64,000 nucleotides of DNA from CAXMST01 sp963790085 (GTDB lineage Bacteria > Actinomycetota > Thermoleophilia > Solirubrobacterales > 70-9). Made by a program: the position numbers and the translations under genes. The notes beneath the pieces were generated by a model, which saw only the letters and a program-made list of their open reading frames with translations, searched no databases and had not been told where the DNA came from. The DNA lies in the NCBI GenBank assembly GCA_963790085.1, contig CAWBNH010000008.1, positions 240,344 to 304,343 of the forward strand. The letters run 5' to 3'. Shown here piece after piece: positions 42,751-51,553 of the stretch. Every line of letters starts with the position of its first letter. Position 1 is the first letter of the stretch.

Positions 42751-43641
42751 CTAGCCCGGATTGGTGGCGGAGACGATCCAGACGGACCCGCGACCGACCA
42801 CGGAGCCGTCGGGCCGCTCCCAGGCCGCGTAGTGGTCGGCGAGCGCCTCGGCTATCTCGGGCCGGCGGCTCTCGCCGTAGTCCCCGTTGAGCCGGATCAG
42901 CTCAGCGCCGGGTCCGATCGCGAGCAGGGCGTCGATCGCCTCCTCCATGTCCCGGCCCATGTAGTAGTCGAAGTCGCGCTGGTGTAGCTCGATCTCGGCG
43001 AACCCCGCCGCCTCGAGAATGCCGCGGGTGGTCTCGGGATTCCCCAGGGAGAAGGGCCCGGGCCCGCAGGTGTCGGCCTCGTACTCGTCGGGGCGCGAGA
43101 GGAACCGCTGAACCACCTGCTCGGTCTCCGCCCAGAACGGGCTCTCGGCCTTGCGGCGCCAGCAGACCTTGCTTAGCCGGCCGCCGGGCTTGAGCGCACC
43201 GCGGATCGCCCGCATCGCCGGAACCGGCAACGCAAAGAACTGCGTCCCCATCCGCGAGAAGGCGTAGTCGAAGCTCGCCTCCCACTGCGCCGTCTGCGCG
43301 TCGGCAAGCTCGAACTCGACGTTCTCGACGCCCGCCTCTGCCGCCTCGCGGCGGGCATCCTCGATGAACTGCGGGGAGGAATCGTTGCCGAGCGCGAAGC
43401 CCTCAGGCCCAACGAGCTCAGCGAGTCGCTGCGTCGTGTCGCCGAAGCCGCAGCCGATGTCGATGCAACGCCCGCCCTTCGGTGGAGGAAAGCGCTCGAA
43501 GACCTCCTCGGTCATCTCCTCCAGCGCACCGACGAAGACCTTGCGATTCTTCTTCCAGCGCTCGTAGAGGACCGTGTCCCAGGCCCGCACGGCCTCCTCG
43601 TTGACCGGCGCCACAGTACCCGCGGAGTCGACTTGAGCCAT
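42751..43641 (-). CDS. Class I SAM-dependent methyltransferase (UbiE/type 11-like)
   Basis: The predicted product has 296 residues. The SAM motif is CIDIGCGFGDTTQRLAELVG, then LGNDSSPQFIEDARREA, ELADAQTAQWEASFDYAFSRMGTQFF and GALKPGGRLSKVCWRRKAESPFW. The mid-region matches small-molecule methyltransferases found widely in mycobacteria. Start ATG 43641. The acceptor is unknown, and neighbours give no pathway clue. Confidence 0.85.
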   Translation of the reverse strand: MAQVDSAGTVAPVNEEAVRAWDTVLYERWKKNRKVFVGALEEMTEEVFERFPPPKGGRCIDIGCGFGDTTQRLAELVGPEGFALGNDSSPQFIEDARREAAEAGVENVEFELADAQTAQWEASFDYAFSRMGTQFFALPVPAMRAIRGALKPGGRLSKVCWRRKAESPFWAETEQVVQRFLSRPDEYEADTCGPGPFSLGNPETTRGILEAAGFAEIELHQRDFDYYMGRDMEEAIDALLAIGPGAELIRLNGDYGESRRPEIAEALADHYAAWERPDGSVVGRGSVWIVSATNPG

Positions 43642-43718
43642 CCCGCACAAAATACCACCCACCCGGCTGAGGGGGAGCACGGCGTCGCCGCGGGCGATCG
43701 GCTGTTCAAGCTAAGCGT

Positions 43719-44657
43719 TCACGCATAGCCGCGACGCCGCTCCCACCACGCCCAGGCAGCCATCACTCCGGCGGCGTAGGACCAGCCCAACAGCACGTCG
43801 AAGAGGTAGTGCTCGCCGGTCGCGATCAGGGTCAACGCCATCGCCAGCGGATACAGCGCCAGCAGCGGTCGCAGCCCCGGGCGGACCCTGCCCCAGAGGA
43901 ACATCGCCACCAGGGCGGTGAAGCCGGCGTGCAACGAGGGCACAGCTGCAACCAGGTTGACGCTCTCCTGACCCTTGGAGAAGAGGCCGACCGTGGCCAC
44001 GCCGAGCCCACTGAAGCCGTTCGAGGTGGTCCGGTGCACCCCTTCGAGCAGACCCTGCTCCCCGGCCATCCAGGGCGGGGCCGCCGGGAAGGCGATGTAG
44101 GTCGCCAGACCGGCGAGCGCGAGCGTCACCAGACGCCTGCTGAACCGCAGAAAGGCAACCCGGCTCCTGGCCCAGAGAAGGCCCGCGACCGCGAAGGGGA
44201 CGATGAAGTACGACGTGTAGACGGCCGAGAAGGCGACGTCCCACCAGTTGACGACACCGGGCTCGTAGAGACGGGCCTGAAGCCATTCGGTCGGCGTCTG
44301 GCCGAAAAAGACGAGCCGATCGAAGTCGATCATCGTCTCCCGGTGAACGTCGATTCCGAGCGAGTCGACGGCACCGCGTGTGAGGTCGTAGGCGGCGAGC
44401 ACGAGCACGATCGGCAGCCAGTCGCGGGCGATCTGGAGGACCTGCCGCGGGTGTCGGCCGAGCGAGAAGCAGGCGAGCGCGCCGCAGGTCCAGGCGATCA
44501 CCAGCTCGCGCTGGACCGAGATCCCGTAGCGCAGGCTCCACAGGGCCAGGACGACGAAGTAGAGGCCGAGGGCAGAGCGACGTACCACGACCCAGTACGC
44601 GAAGCGAAGGTCGGCCGGCCGCTCGACCTCGACTCGTGCGTACTCGGTCGCGCTCAC
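43719..44657 (-). CDS. PAP2-superfamily membrane phosphatase/transferase (AUR1-like)
   Basis: The predicted product has 312 residues with about six to seven helices. The PAP2 motifs 2 and 3 are seen as AAVPSLHAGFTALVA and GEHYLFDVLLGWSYAAG; the first motif (KxxxxxxRP) is not clear, as in inositol phosphorylceramide synthase-like members. It probably works on lipid phosphates at the outer face of the membrane. I chose GTG 44657 after the GTCGAG stretch; a GTG 27 bases earlier (VHLYGVEV) is an alternative. It is divergent from the MDR oxidoreductase. Confidence 0.8.
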   Translation of the reverse strand: MSATEYARVEVERPADLRFAYWVVVRRSALGLYFVVLALWSLRYGISVQRELVIAWTCGALACFSLGRHPRQVLQIARDWLPIVLVLAAYDLTRGAVDSLGIDVHRETMIDFDRLVFFGQTPTEWLQARLYEPGVVNWWDVAFSAVYTSYFIVPFAVAGLLWARSRVAFLRFSRRLVTLALAGLATYIAFPAAPPWMAGEQGLLEGVHRTTSNGFSGLGVATVGLFSKGQESVNLVAAVPSLHAGFTALVAMFLWGRVRPGLRPLLALYPLAMALTLIATGEHYLFDVLLGWSYAAGVMAAWAWWERRRGYA

Positions 44658-44829
44658 CTCGACACCGTATAGGTGCACGAGGATCGAGCTCAGGGTCCAG
44701 ATGCTCCCAGGCACCGGGCGACACCGGATCAGCACGCTGCTGGTCGCGGGCCACGAGACGACCGCGACCCCGATCTGATCGTGGTTCCTGCGATGCTCTC
44801 CCGAACCCGCGACGGTCCAGGAGAGCACC

Positions 44830-45801
44830 ATCAAAGCGATCGCCCAACACAGGTACGGCTCCCCCGATGACGTCCTCGAGCTCGAGGAGGTCGACAGGCC
44901 GGTGGCCAAGGAGGATCAGGTGCTGGTTCGCGTTCACGCAGCGGCCGTCAACATCGGTGACTGGCACCTGGTGACCGGCACGCCCTACATCGTTCGCGCG
45001 GCCGGGTACGGGCTGCTGAAGCCGAAGAACGGCTTTCCGGGGACCGATGTCGCCGGCGAGGTCGAAGCAACCGGCGAGAACGTGGAGTCGCTGCAGCCGG
45101 GCGACGAGGTGTTCGGCTGGTGCCAGGGGGCCTTCGCAGAGTACGCGTGTGCCCCAGAGGGCCACTTCCTGCGGCGGCCGGCCGGCCTCACCATCGAGCA
45201 GGCCGCGGCCCTGGGTGACTCCGCGTTCACGGCCCTTCAGGCGCTTCGCGATCACGGGAAGGCCGAGCCGGGGCAAGAGGTCTTGATCAACGGGGCGTCG
45301 GGCGGCGTCGGCACGTTCGCCGTGCAGATCGCGAAGTCGCTCGGAGCGAACGTGACCGCCGTCTGCAGCACCAGGAACGCGCAGATGGTCCGCTCGATCG
45401 GGGCGGACCGGGTGATCGACTACACCGAGGAGGACTTCACCCGCAGCGCTCAGCGTTGGAATCTGATCATCGATCTGATCGGAAGTCGTTCGTTGTCGGC
45501 GTGCAGGCGGGCGCTGACCCCCAAAGGGACCTACGTGCTGGTCGGAGTCTCGAACCCCGGTCGCTGGTTCGGCCTCGCCCGTCAGCTGCGGCTGCTCCTC
45601 CTGTCACCGTTCGTGCGCCAGAGCCTGCGCACATTCATCGCCAAGCAGAACAAGGCTGATCTGGCCTCGCTGAGAGAACTGGCTGAAGCAGGCGAGCTGA
45701 CCCCCGTGATCGATCGACGCTACGAGCTCAGCGAAGCCCCTGAGGCGCTCCGCTATCAGGGGGAGGGACACGCCCGGGGAAAGATCGTCGTCACCGTCTG
45801 A
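44830..45801 (+). CDS. Zinc-free MDR oxidoreductase (quinone-reductase-like), apparent ATC start
   Basis: The predicted product has 323 residues. The cofactor motif is INGASGGVGTFAVQIAKSLGA, with the GroES-like N domain VLVRVHAAAVNIGDWHLVTGTP and FPGTDVAGEVEATGENV. It lacks the catalytic-zinc Cys/His pattern. Homology to the usual MKAIxQxRYGSPDxLELxEV opening begins exactly at an ATC (44830), placed six bases after AGGAGAG. The first canonical start, GTG 44902, would delete 24 conserved residues. Either ATC is used or the base is misread for G. It likely reduces quinones or enals with NADPH. Confidence 0.82.
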   Translation: MKAIAQHRYGSPDDVLELEEVDRPVAKEDQVLVRVHAAAVNIGDWHLVTGTPYIVRAAGYGLLKPKNGFPGTDVAGEVEATGENVESLQPGDEVFGWCQGAFAEYACAPEGHFLRRPAGLTIEQAAALGDSAFTALQALRDHGKAEPGQEVLINGASGGVGTFAVQIAKSLGANVTAVCSTRNAQMVRSIGADRVIDYTEEDFTRSAQRWNLIIDLIGSRSLSACRRALTPKGTYVLVGVSNPGRWFGLARQLRLLLLSPFVRQSLRTFIAKQNKADLASLRELAEAGELTPVIDRRYELSEAPEALRYQGEGHARGKIVVTV

Positions 45802-45855
45802 GGTCCCCGCGGGAGGCCGGCGGCGGCTGACCGAGCCGATCGCGGAGGCGTGCGC

Positions 45856-47454
45856 TCAGCAGGTCGGCCTGCCGCCGGACCCGGTGAAGGACTCGCTGAA
45901 GGCGCCGTCCAGATAGACGTCGACCCGCAGCTCGACCGGCGTGCAGGCACGCTCGATCGGGACCCCACCGGCCTGCTCGCCGCTGCCGCCGGCGGTGCGG
46001 AACAGTGCAAGCTCACGGGGCTGCACCCAGCCGCTGTCGGGCGCCGGTCGCTCGAATCCGATCAGCGTCAGCGCGGTGCCGGGAGGGAGGTCTTCCCACC
46101 GGACGCCAAGCTTGAAACGCCCACCCTCGTAGCGCAGGCCGTTGACTGCGACCGAGCCGCGATCGGGGGCCCGACCCGCGACCTCCCGATCCAGCGTGAA
46201 CGCGGTCTCGATCCCGATGATCCGCTCCTCGAACCGGCTCACGAGCTCGGCCCGCTCGGGCGTGCGATCGACCACCTGTTCGAGGTAGGTCAGGTACTCG
46301 GCCGCGAGTCCCCGCGTGCGCTCCGAGGGGTCGCTGCCCGAGAGCAGGTCGAGGGCGCCGTCGAGCGAGCCGGTCGCAGCTTCTTCGTCGCCGAGGCCAA
46401 CCTCGGCGGCGCTCTTCGCGAAGCGGAAGTCGGGGATCTGGGGGTTGATCGCGGTCGCCTCGCTGGCGAACTGGATCGACCTCTCGTACTCACCCGCGTA
46501 GAGGCCGATGATCGCCCCGAAGGCGAGCGCAAGCAGGTCCCGGTCGCCGCTCAGCTCGAAGCCTCGGCGCGCGTCCGCTGCCGCCTCCTCCAGGGTCGCC
46601 ATGCCCCCGGTCAGCGCGCCGGTCTCACGCAGGTCGGGGTTGTCCGCAAGCACCCGCGCCACCGCGCGACGCGAATAGGGCTCGCTGTAGTCGCCGTCGA
46701 TCTCGATCGCGTCGCTGAGTTGCGCTACGGCGCGGCTCTGGTTGCCCTGGTCGGAGGCGACGGCGCCCCGGGCGGTCGCGGCGATCGCCTCATCCGGCGT
46801 CTCGGGGATCGGCAACAGGCGGATGTATGCGGTCGCACCGATCGTCACCAGCGCGACCACGACCCCCAGCGCGTAGAACACGACCCGCCGCCTGCCCCCG
46901 AGGACCAGCGAGAAGCCGACGAGGAACAGCGCGACCGCAAGGACCGCGATCGCCGTCGTGTACTGCGTGCTGCGGTCGTTCCACGTGACCCTGGTCTCGG
47001 CCAGGGCCGACTGGCGGAGGGCGAGCCTCTCGCTCTCGAACGAGAGCTCGCGCAGCGCCTCGCGCGTGCGGGCGCCGGGCAGATCGCCCCCCTTCGGAAC
47101 GAAGGCTCGGAGCTCCTCGGGCGTCAGCGGCTCGGCGGCATCCCCCGCCTGGCGCGCCACGAGAGCCTGCTCGCGGAGCAGGGCGCCTGACTCGGCGTCG
47201 ATGTCCTCCTCCAGAAGCTGCCCGGCAGTCTCGACGACGCTGGCCCGCAGGGCGCCGACCGCGGTCCGCGTGGTCTCCCGTGCCGTGTTCGACTCCTTGA
47301 CGCTCGCGTCGGTCTGAAGGACCCCGATCCCGGCACCAACGACCGCGATCGCTGCCAGCGAGACGCCGATCCAGCGGCCCAGAGTGCCCTTGCTCGACTC
47401 CCCCCCATTCGGCTCCTCCTCAACTGCGCCCGCCCTGTCATTTGCTTCGCTCAT
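45856..47454 (-). CDS. Membrane-anchored TPR-like protein
   Basis: The predicted product has 532 residues. A first helix (WIGVSLAAIAVVGAGIGVL) is followed by about 100 helical residues, then two helices (YTTAIAVLAVALFLVGFSLVL, VVFYALGVVVALVTIGATAYI) and a repeat region reading IAATARGAVASDQGNQSRAVAQLSDAIEIDGDYSEPYSRRAVARVL, TPR-like. The C-terminal 120 residues are beta-rich and end in Cys. The helices and repeats suggest a scaffold whose bulk faces one side of the membrane. The start overlaps the stop of the next gene (ATGA), so the two proteins are made together. No known family is recognised. Confidence 0.7.
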   Translation of the reverse strand: MSEANDRAGAVEEEPNGGESSKGTLGRWIGVSLAAIAVVGAGIGVLQTDASVKESNTARETTRTAVGALRASVVETAGQLLEEDIDAESGALLREQALVARQAGDAAEPLTPEELRAFVPKGGDLPGARTREALRELSFESERLALRQSALAETRVTWNDRSTQYTTAIAVLAVALFLVGFSLVLGGRRRVVFYALGVVVALVTIGATAYIRLLPIPETPDEAIAATARGAVASDQGNQSRAVAQLSDAIEIDGDYSEPYSRRAVARVLADNPDLRETGALTGGMATLEEAAADARRGFELSGDRDLLALAFGAIIGLYAGEYERSIQFASEATAINPQIPDFRFAKSAAEVGLGDEEAATGSLDGALDLLSGSDPSERTRGLAAEYLTYLEQVVDRTPERAELVSRFEERIIGIETAFTLDREVAGRAPDRGSVAVNGLRYEGGRFKLGVRWEDLPPGTALTLIGFERPAPDSGWVQPRELALFRTAGGSGEQAGGVPIERACTPVELRVDVYLDGAFSESFTGSGGRPTC

Positions 47455-48209
47455 GCGAAGAAGTCGGTCGTCAGCCCGCCCACACCCGCGACAAGCAGAA
47501 CCACCGCGCCGAGAGCCATCGCGGTGTAGAAGACGGGGCGCCGCGCCGAGTTCGCCTCCCCGATCGTGAACAGAAGCACCGCCACGAGCGCGATCAGCGC
47601 CCACACGGCGAGCCCGTTGATGCGGTCGCGGATGCCCTCCGCGTCCTGCGCCCAGCCGTCCGGGTCCAGCTGCCCGGGCGAGTCGATCTCGGTCGCCGCC
47701 TCCACCGTGCGGGCCTCGACCCGATCCTCGAGGCTGAAGCTGCGGGGCATCGGGCTCGGCTGCTCCAGGTCGCCCGCGATGCTGTAGCGGCCGAAGATCC
47801 CCGCATCGGCCGCCAGCTCAGTGGCGGCCCGGCGCCGGAGTTGAGCGTTCCGGCGTGCATCTGATGCCGCCGCATCGCTGCCCTCATCCTCGAGCCCCTC
47901 CGCCTGGTTGTCCAGCTCGGCGGCTACCGCGTAGCCGGCAAGGTAGTCCGTGTAGTCGCGGGTGTCGTCGGCCGCGCCGAGGCCCACGTCGATCGTCTGC
48001 CGTTCGGAGGCGAGCGTCTCCGAGATCGACTGGCGGTCGTCGAACGCCGCCGTGCTCCCGATCGCTGCGGCGCGCCAGCCGAAGGCGGCCGCGCACACGC
48101 TCGCAGTTCCGATAAGGAAGGCCACGACCCACTGCTGCGCGGTCAACTCGAGGCCGCGGCCCCGCCTTTTCCGGCGGCCTGTCTCGTCCTTTTCAGACTG
48201 CCCGAACAT
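47451..48209 (-). CDS. Membrane protein paired with the TPR-like gene
   Basis: The predicted product has 252 residues. It starts MFGQSEKDETGRRKRRGRGLELTAQQWVVAFLIGTASVCAAAFGW: a basic cytoplasmic tip then a helix. A helical loop of about 130 residues rich in Ala, Asp and Arg follows, then two helices at the end (VWALIALVAVLLFTIGEA; VFYTAMALGAVVLLVAGVGG). The layout (one helix, soluble helical part, two helices, including an R-R-x-VFY start to the last one) mirrors the N-terminal half of the partner protein, hinting at a shared fold. The function is unknown. Confidence 0.7.
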   Translation of the reverse strand: MFGQSEKDETGRRKRRGRGLELTAQQWVVAFLIGTASVCAAAFGWRAAAIGSTAAFDDRQSISETLASERQTIDVGLGAADDTRDYTDYLAGYAVAAELDNQAEGLEDEGSDAAASDARRNAQLRRRAATELAADAGIFGRYSIAGDLEQPSPMPRSFSLEDRVEARTVEAATEIDSPGQLDPDGWAQDAEGIRDRINGLAVWALIALVAVLLFTIGEANSARRPVFYTAMALGAVVLLVAGVGGLTTDFFA

Positions 48210-48333
48210 CCGGGTCGGCGACTCTACCGGTCGCGCCACGCGCCGCCATGATCGACGAGCTGATCGGATCGCTATGCCGTCGCCTGACCGACCGGAGGCG
48301 GTCATGAGTGGCGGACGGGGCGGCGTCCTCGAA

Positions 48334-48356
48334 TCGGGGCGACTGGATCTGAACCA
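48334..48356 (-). repeat. tRNA-Pro 3'-end-like repeat, copy 1
   Basis: TCGGGGCGACTGGATCTGAACCA matches 22 of 23 bases of the tRNA-Pro 3' fragment at 52790 and then diverges. It lies in the gap between the paired membrane-protein genes and the cyclase cassette. It is read as the scar of an old integration at a tRNA-Pro gene. With only 23 bases it is the weakest member of the set. Confidence 0.6.
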
Positions 48357-48379
48357 CTCCGATCGCGGACGCGCGCCGA

Positions 48380-49729
48380 CTAAGCCGCAACCGCGAAGAC
48401 GCGCCAATCGTCCGGCACGCCCTTCAGCGCATGAGTGCCGCGGTCCACGAAGGTGAGCTCGGACCCCACGACCAGATCCTTCACGGTCGACGAGGCGAGG
48501 ACCTCGCCGGGCTCCGCCAGGGACCCGATCCGCGCACCGATCGCCACCGCGATCCCGGTGACGGCGTCACCCTCGTAGCGAACCTCGCCCGTATGGAGCC
48601 CGACCCGGACCTCCAGTCCCAACTGCGCCATGGAAGCGGCGATCCGGGAGCCGCATCGCGCCGCACGGGCCGGGCCGTCAAAGACGGCAAAGAACCCGTC
48701 GCCGGCCGTGTCGACCTCGCGTCCCCGGTACCGGGCGAGCTGCGCGCGGATCAGGTTGTCGTGCTGTGAGCGGACCTCGCGCCAGCGACGGTCCCCCATC
48801 TCGGCAGACCGCGCGGTCGAATCGACCACATCCGTGAACAGGACCGTCGCGAGCACACGATCGAACTCCTCCTCGTGTTCCCGTTGGACCTGGTCGATGA
48901 ACTGCCTGACCTCGGCTACGAGCGCTTCCTGGTCGCCGGCCCAGGGGAAATGATCTGCTCCGCCCAGCTCCACGAACTCCGCCCCTGCGATCTGGTCCGC
49001 GATGTAGCGGCCGGCTCCGACCGGCTCGATCTGATCGTCGGTCCGGTGGAGTACGAGCGCGGGAACGCTTATCGCCGGCAGCAGGTGGCGGATGTCCATC
49101 TCACGGAAGACCTTCTCCTGCGCGTAGATGGCGCTCGGACTCGCCGACAGCCGCTGGTAGCGCTCCCACCATCTCTCCATCTGCCGGTCGCCGGCAAGCG
49201 ACGGATTGAACAGAGCGAGCGTCTCCTTCGCGTACTCCCGTGTACCCCACCCGTTCCTCACTTCGCGCAGGTAGTCGCGCCACTGCTCCTCCGACCACTG
49301 CCAGGGGTATTCGGCTACCTGCGTGCCCCGCGCGGCGGTCGCGTGGAGAACCAGCGCCGCGACCCGATCCGGGCGCGTGGAGGCAAACATCGCACAGAGC
49401 GCCCCCGCGTCCGAGAAGCCGAACAGCGTTGCGCGATCCGAGCCCACCGCATCGAGCACCGCGGCGAGGTCATCGACGAGGTCCTCGAGCAACGGCAGGT
49501 CATCCGGCGAGTAACGGTCGGAGACGCCGGTGCCGCGCCGGTCGATGACGATGACCCGCGCGAACGTTGCCAGCGAGCGTAGAAAAGCCGCATAGAGCGG
49601 GCTCTCCCACATGATGTCCAGATTGTTGAACGGCGAGAGGTAGGCAAGATCGGCGGGTCCGTCACCGAGCACGCAGTAGCCGATCGCAATCTCACCATTC
49701 CGCGCATAGCGGATCTCAGGTTTCAGCAT
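48380..49729 (-). CDS. Alpha/beta-hydrolase fused to class III adenylate/guanylate cyclase
   Basis: The predicted product has 449 residues. Residues 1-280 are a hydrolase with the elbow LFGFSDAGALC (Ser nucleophile), RVIVIDRRGTGVSDRY and a His in GGADHFPWAGD. Residues 290-449 are a cyclase domain: ATVLFTDVVDSTARSAEMGD with a metal Asp, GREVDTAGDGFFAVFDGP with the second, and VRVGLHTGEVRYEGDAVTGIAVAIGARIG. The Asn of the usual transition-state motif is not obvious. This hydrolase-cyclase architecture is known in Mycobacterium. It overlaps the MFS gene by 14 bp. Confidence 0.9.
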   Translation of the reverse strand: MLKPEIRYARNGEIAIGYCVLGDGPADLAYLSPFNNLDIMWESPLYAAFLRSLATFARVIVIDRRGTGVSDRYSPDDLPLLEDLVDDLAAVLDAVGSDRATLFGFSDAGALCAMFASTRPDRVAALVLHATAARGTQVAEYPWQWSEEQWRDYLREVRNGWGTREYAKETLALFNPSLAGDRQMERWWERYQRLSASPSAIYAQEKVFREMDIRHLLPAISVPALVLHRTDDQIEPVGAGRYIADQIAGAEFVELGGADHFPWAGDQEALVAEVRQFIDQVQREHEEEFDRVLATVLFTDVVDSTARSAEMGDRRWREVRSQHDNLIRAQLARYRGREVDTAGDGFFAVFDGPARAARCGSRIAASMAQLGLEVRVGLHTGEVRYEGDAVTGIAVAIGARIGSLAEPGEVLASSTVKDLVVGSELTFVDRGTHALKGVPDDWRVFAVAA

Positions 49730-51395
49730 GAGACTCCGATCGCTCGCGAGCGGGGCCCGGGTCGCGCGGGAGCCGATGCTCGATCACGCCGTCGGCCGCC
49801 TGCGAGGAACGGCCATGCCCGGCAACCGCATCGATGAAGTGGTCGGCATCCAGCGCCAGCAGCCTAGTTGGCTCGGTGGTCCGAACCGTGGCGGTTCGCG
49901 GCTCGCCGCGGAGCAGCGCGATCTCGCCGAACGACTCGCCGGTGGTCTGAAAGCGCCGGTGGACCTGATTCTCGAACACCTCCACCCGGCCCGCCTCGAT
50001 CAGATAGAAGCGGTCGCCGACGCCGCCCTGCGTGATCACCTCCTGACCGGCGTCGGCCCTGAGCTCGATCAGATCGTGGGTGAGACGCTCGAGCGTCGCG
50101 AGTGGAAGCGGGGCGAAGATCGGGTCTGCGCGAAGCAGGGAGAAGTGGCGCTCCTCCACTGGCGCCCCGACCTCGAAAGACCGCAAGCGGCCCCAGCGGA
50201 GAAGGGCGAAGAACGGCAGGATCGAGGCGATGACCAGTACAGCGGCGCGGATCCCCAGCAGCTCGACCAGGACCGTGACCGCGATCGCACCAAGCGCCAT
50301 CGCCGCCAGCCGCACCGTTTCCAGCGAACCGCGGACGCGCCCCAGGACCTCGTCGTCGCCAAGTCGCTGCAGCAGCGTGTTGGCGGCTACTTCAACCAAC
50401 GTGTAGCCGACTCCGACTCCGACCCAGGCAGCGTAGGCGACAACAACGACCGGGCTGACCCCCGGCAGCGCGAGCATTGCACCGGTGAGCAGGCTGCCCA
50501 CCACCAGACCCTCGACCAGCCTGCCGCGGTCGATCAGCACGGCCAGCCCGGCGCCGGCCAGCAGTGCTCCGACCCCCCAAGCAGCGTTCATGTAGCCGAC
50601 GCTCGAGTTGCCGAGCTCGAGCAGATCGAGCGCGATGATCACGATCAGCACATCCGCCGCTCCCTCGACGAAGACGAGAAGGGTCAGGCTGGTTCCGAGG
50701 AGGCGGAGGGCAGGGTCCGCGACCATTGCCCGAAGCCCGGCGGTGGCCTGCCGGGCCAAGCTGCGGGCAGCCACGTCGTCCACGTACCGGGGGCGGCTGT
50801 CGGCCCGTGTGAGCAGGATCGCGATACAGCTTGCCGCCGCAGCAAGCGCAGCGAGCGCAAACACACCCTGCACGGAGCTCACCGCGAGCAGGACGCCGGC
50901 TAGGATCGAGCCCCCGAGGAAGCCGAGGTTGTCCATCACGCTGTGGGTCACGTTCGCCGCCGAGAGCTCCTGCGGAGTACGGGCAAGCTGAGGCATCAAG
51001 GCAGCCTCGGCCGGGACGTAGGGCGAAGCTGCGACGGTGAACAGCCCGGCGAGCGCAAAGACCGACCACGTCGGTGCTCCGGCGGCGACGGCAAGCGAAG
51101 CGCCTCCCAGGACACCGGCCATCGTCGCGGCGCTCCAGACGAGCACGACTCTCCGCGAGTACCGATCTCCGAGCAGACCGGAGAACGGCGACGCAAGGGC
51201 GCCGGGGAGCAACCTCACCAGCCCGGCGATGCCGACGGCGGCCGCGCCGGCGGCATCGAAGGCATAGACGCCGAGCGTGATGACGAAGGTCCAGGTGGCG
51301 AAGGAGACACCGGCCCAGGCAAGTTGAAGTCGGCCCAGATCGGGATTGCGAAAGACCTCGCCGAGCGCCCGAACCGAGGCAGGCAAACGACTCAA
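49716..51395 (-). CDS. MFS transporter with C-terminal cyclic-nucleotide-binding domain
   Basis: The predicted product has 559 residues. Twelve helices (residues about 20-400) include the MFS loop GLLGDRYSRRVVLVWSAATMAG. Residues about 425-530 form a cNMP-binding domain: ITQGGVGDRFYLIEAGRVEVFENQ, then FGEIALLRGEPRTATVRTTEPTRLLALDADHF, containing the FGExALLxxxxRTATV phosphate-binding cassette with its Glu and Arg. Cyclic nucleotide may gate transport. The downstream gene is a cyclase, giving a producer and receiver in one transcript. The substrate is unknown. Confidence 0.9.
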   Translation of the reverse strand: MSRLPASVRALGEVFRNPDLGRLQLAWAGVSFATWTFVITLGVYAFDAAGAAAVGIAGLVRLLPGALASPFSGLLGDRYSRRVVLVWSAATMAGVLGGASLAVAAGAPTWSVFALAGLFTVAASPYVPAEAALMPQLARTPQELSAANVTHSVMDNLGFLGGSILAGVLLAVSSVQGVFALAALAAAASCIAILLTRADSRPRYVDDVAARSLARQATAGLRAMVADPALRLLGTSLTLLVFVEGAADVLIVIIALDLLELGNSSVGYMNAAWGVGALLAGAGLAVLIDRGRLVEGLVVGSLLTGAMLALPGVSPVVVVAYAAWVGVGVGYTLVEVAANTLLQRLGDDEVLGRVRGSLETVRLAAMALGAIAVTVLVELLGIRAAVLVIASILPFFALLRWGRLRSFEVGAPVEERHFSLLRADPIFAPLPLATLERLTHDLIELRADAGQEVITQGGVGDRFYLIEAGRVEVFENQVHRRFQTTGESFGEIALLRGEPRTATVRTTEPTRLLALDADHFIDAVAGHGRSSQAADGVIEHRLPRDPGPARERSESHAET

Positions 51396-51553
51396 CGCTC
51401 AGGATCGGACGGCATCGGGTCCGAGGCTATCCGATTCGAGAATCGGAGAAGCAGAAGGGCGGCCCCGTCGGTAACACATTGGTTCCCAGATGCCGCGAGC
51501 GATGCGGGTGTAGGGCGGCCTCCGATCCCCCGGGCAGCGGATAGGCTGAGGCC

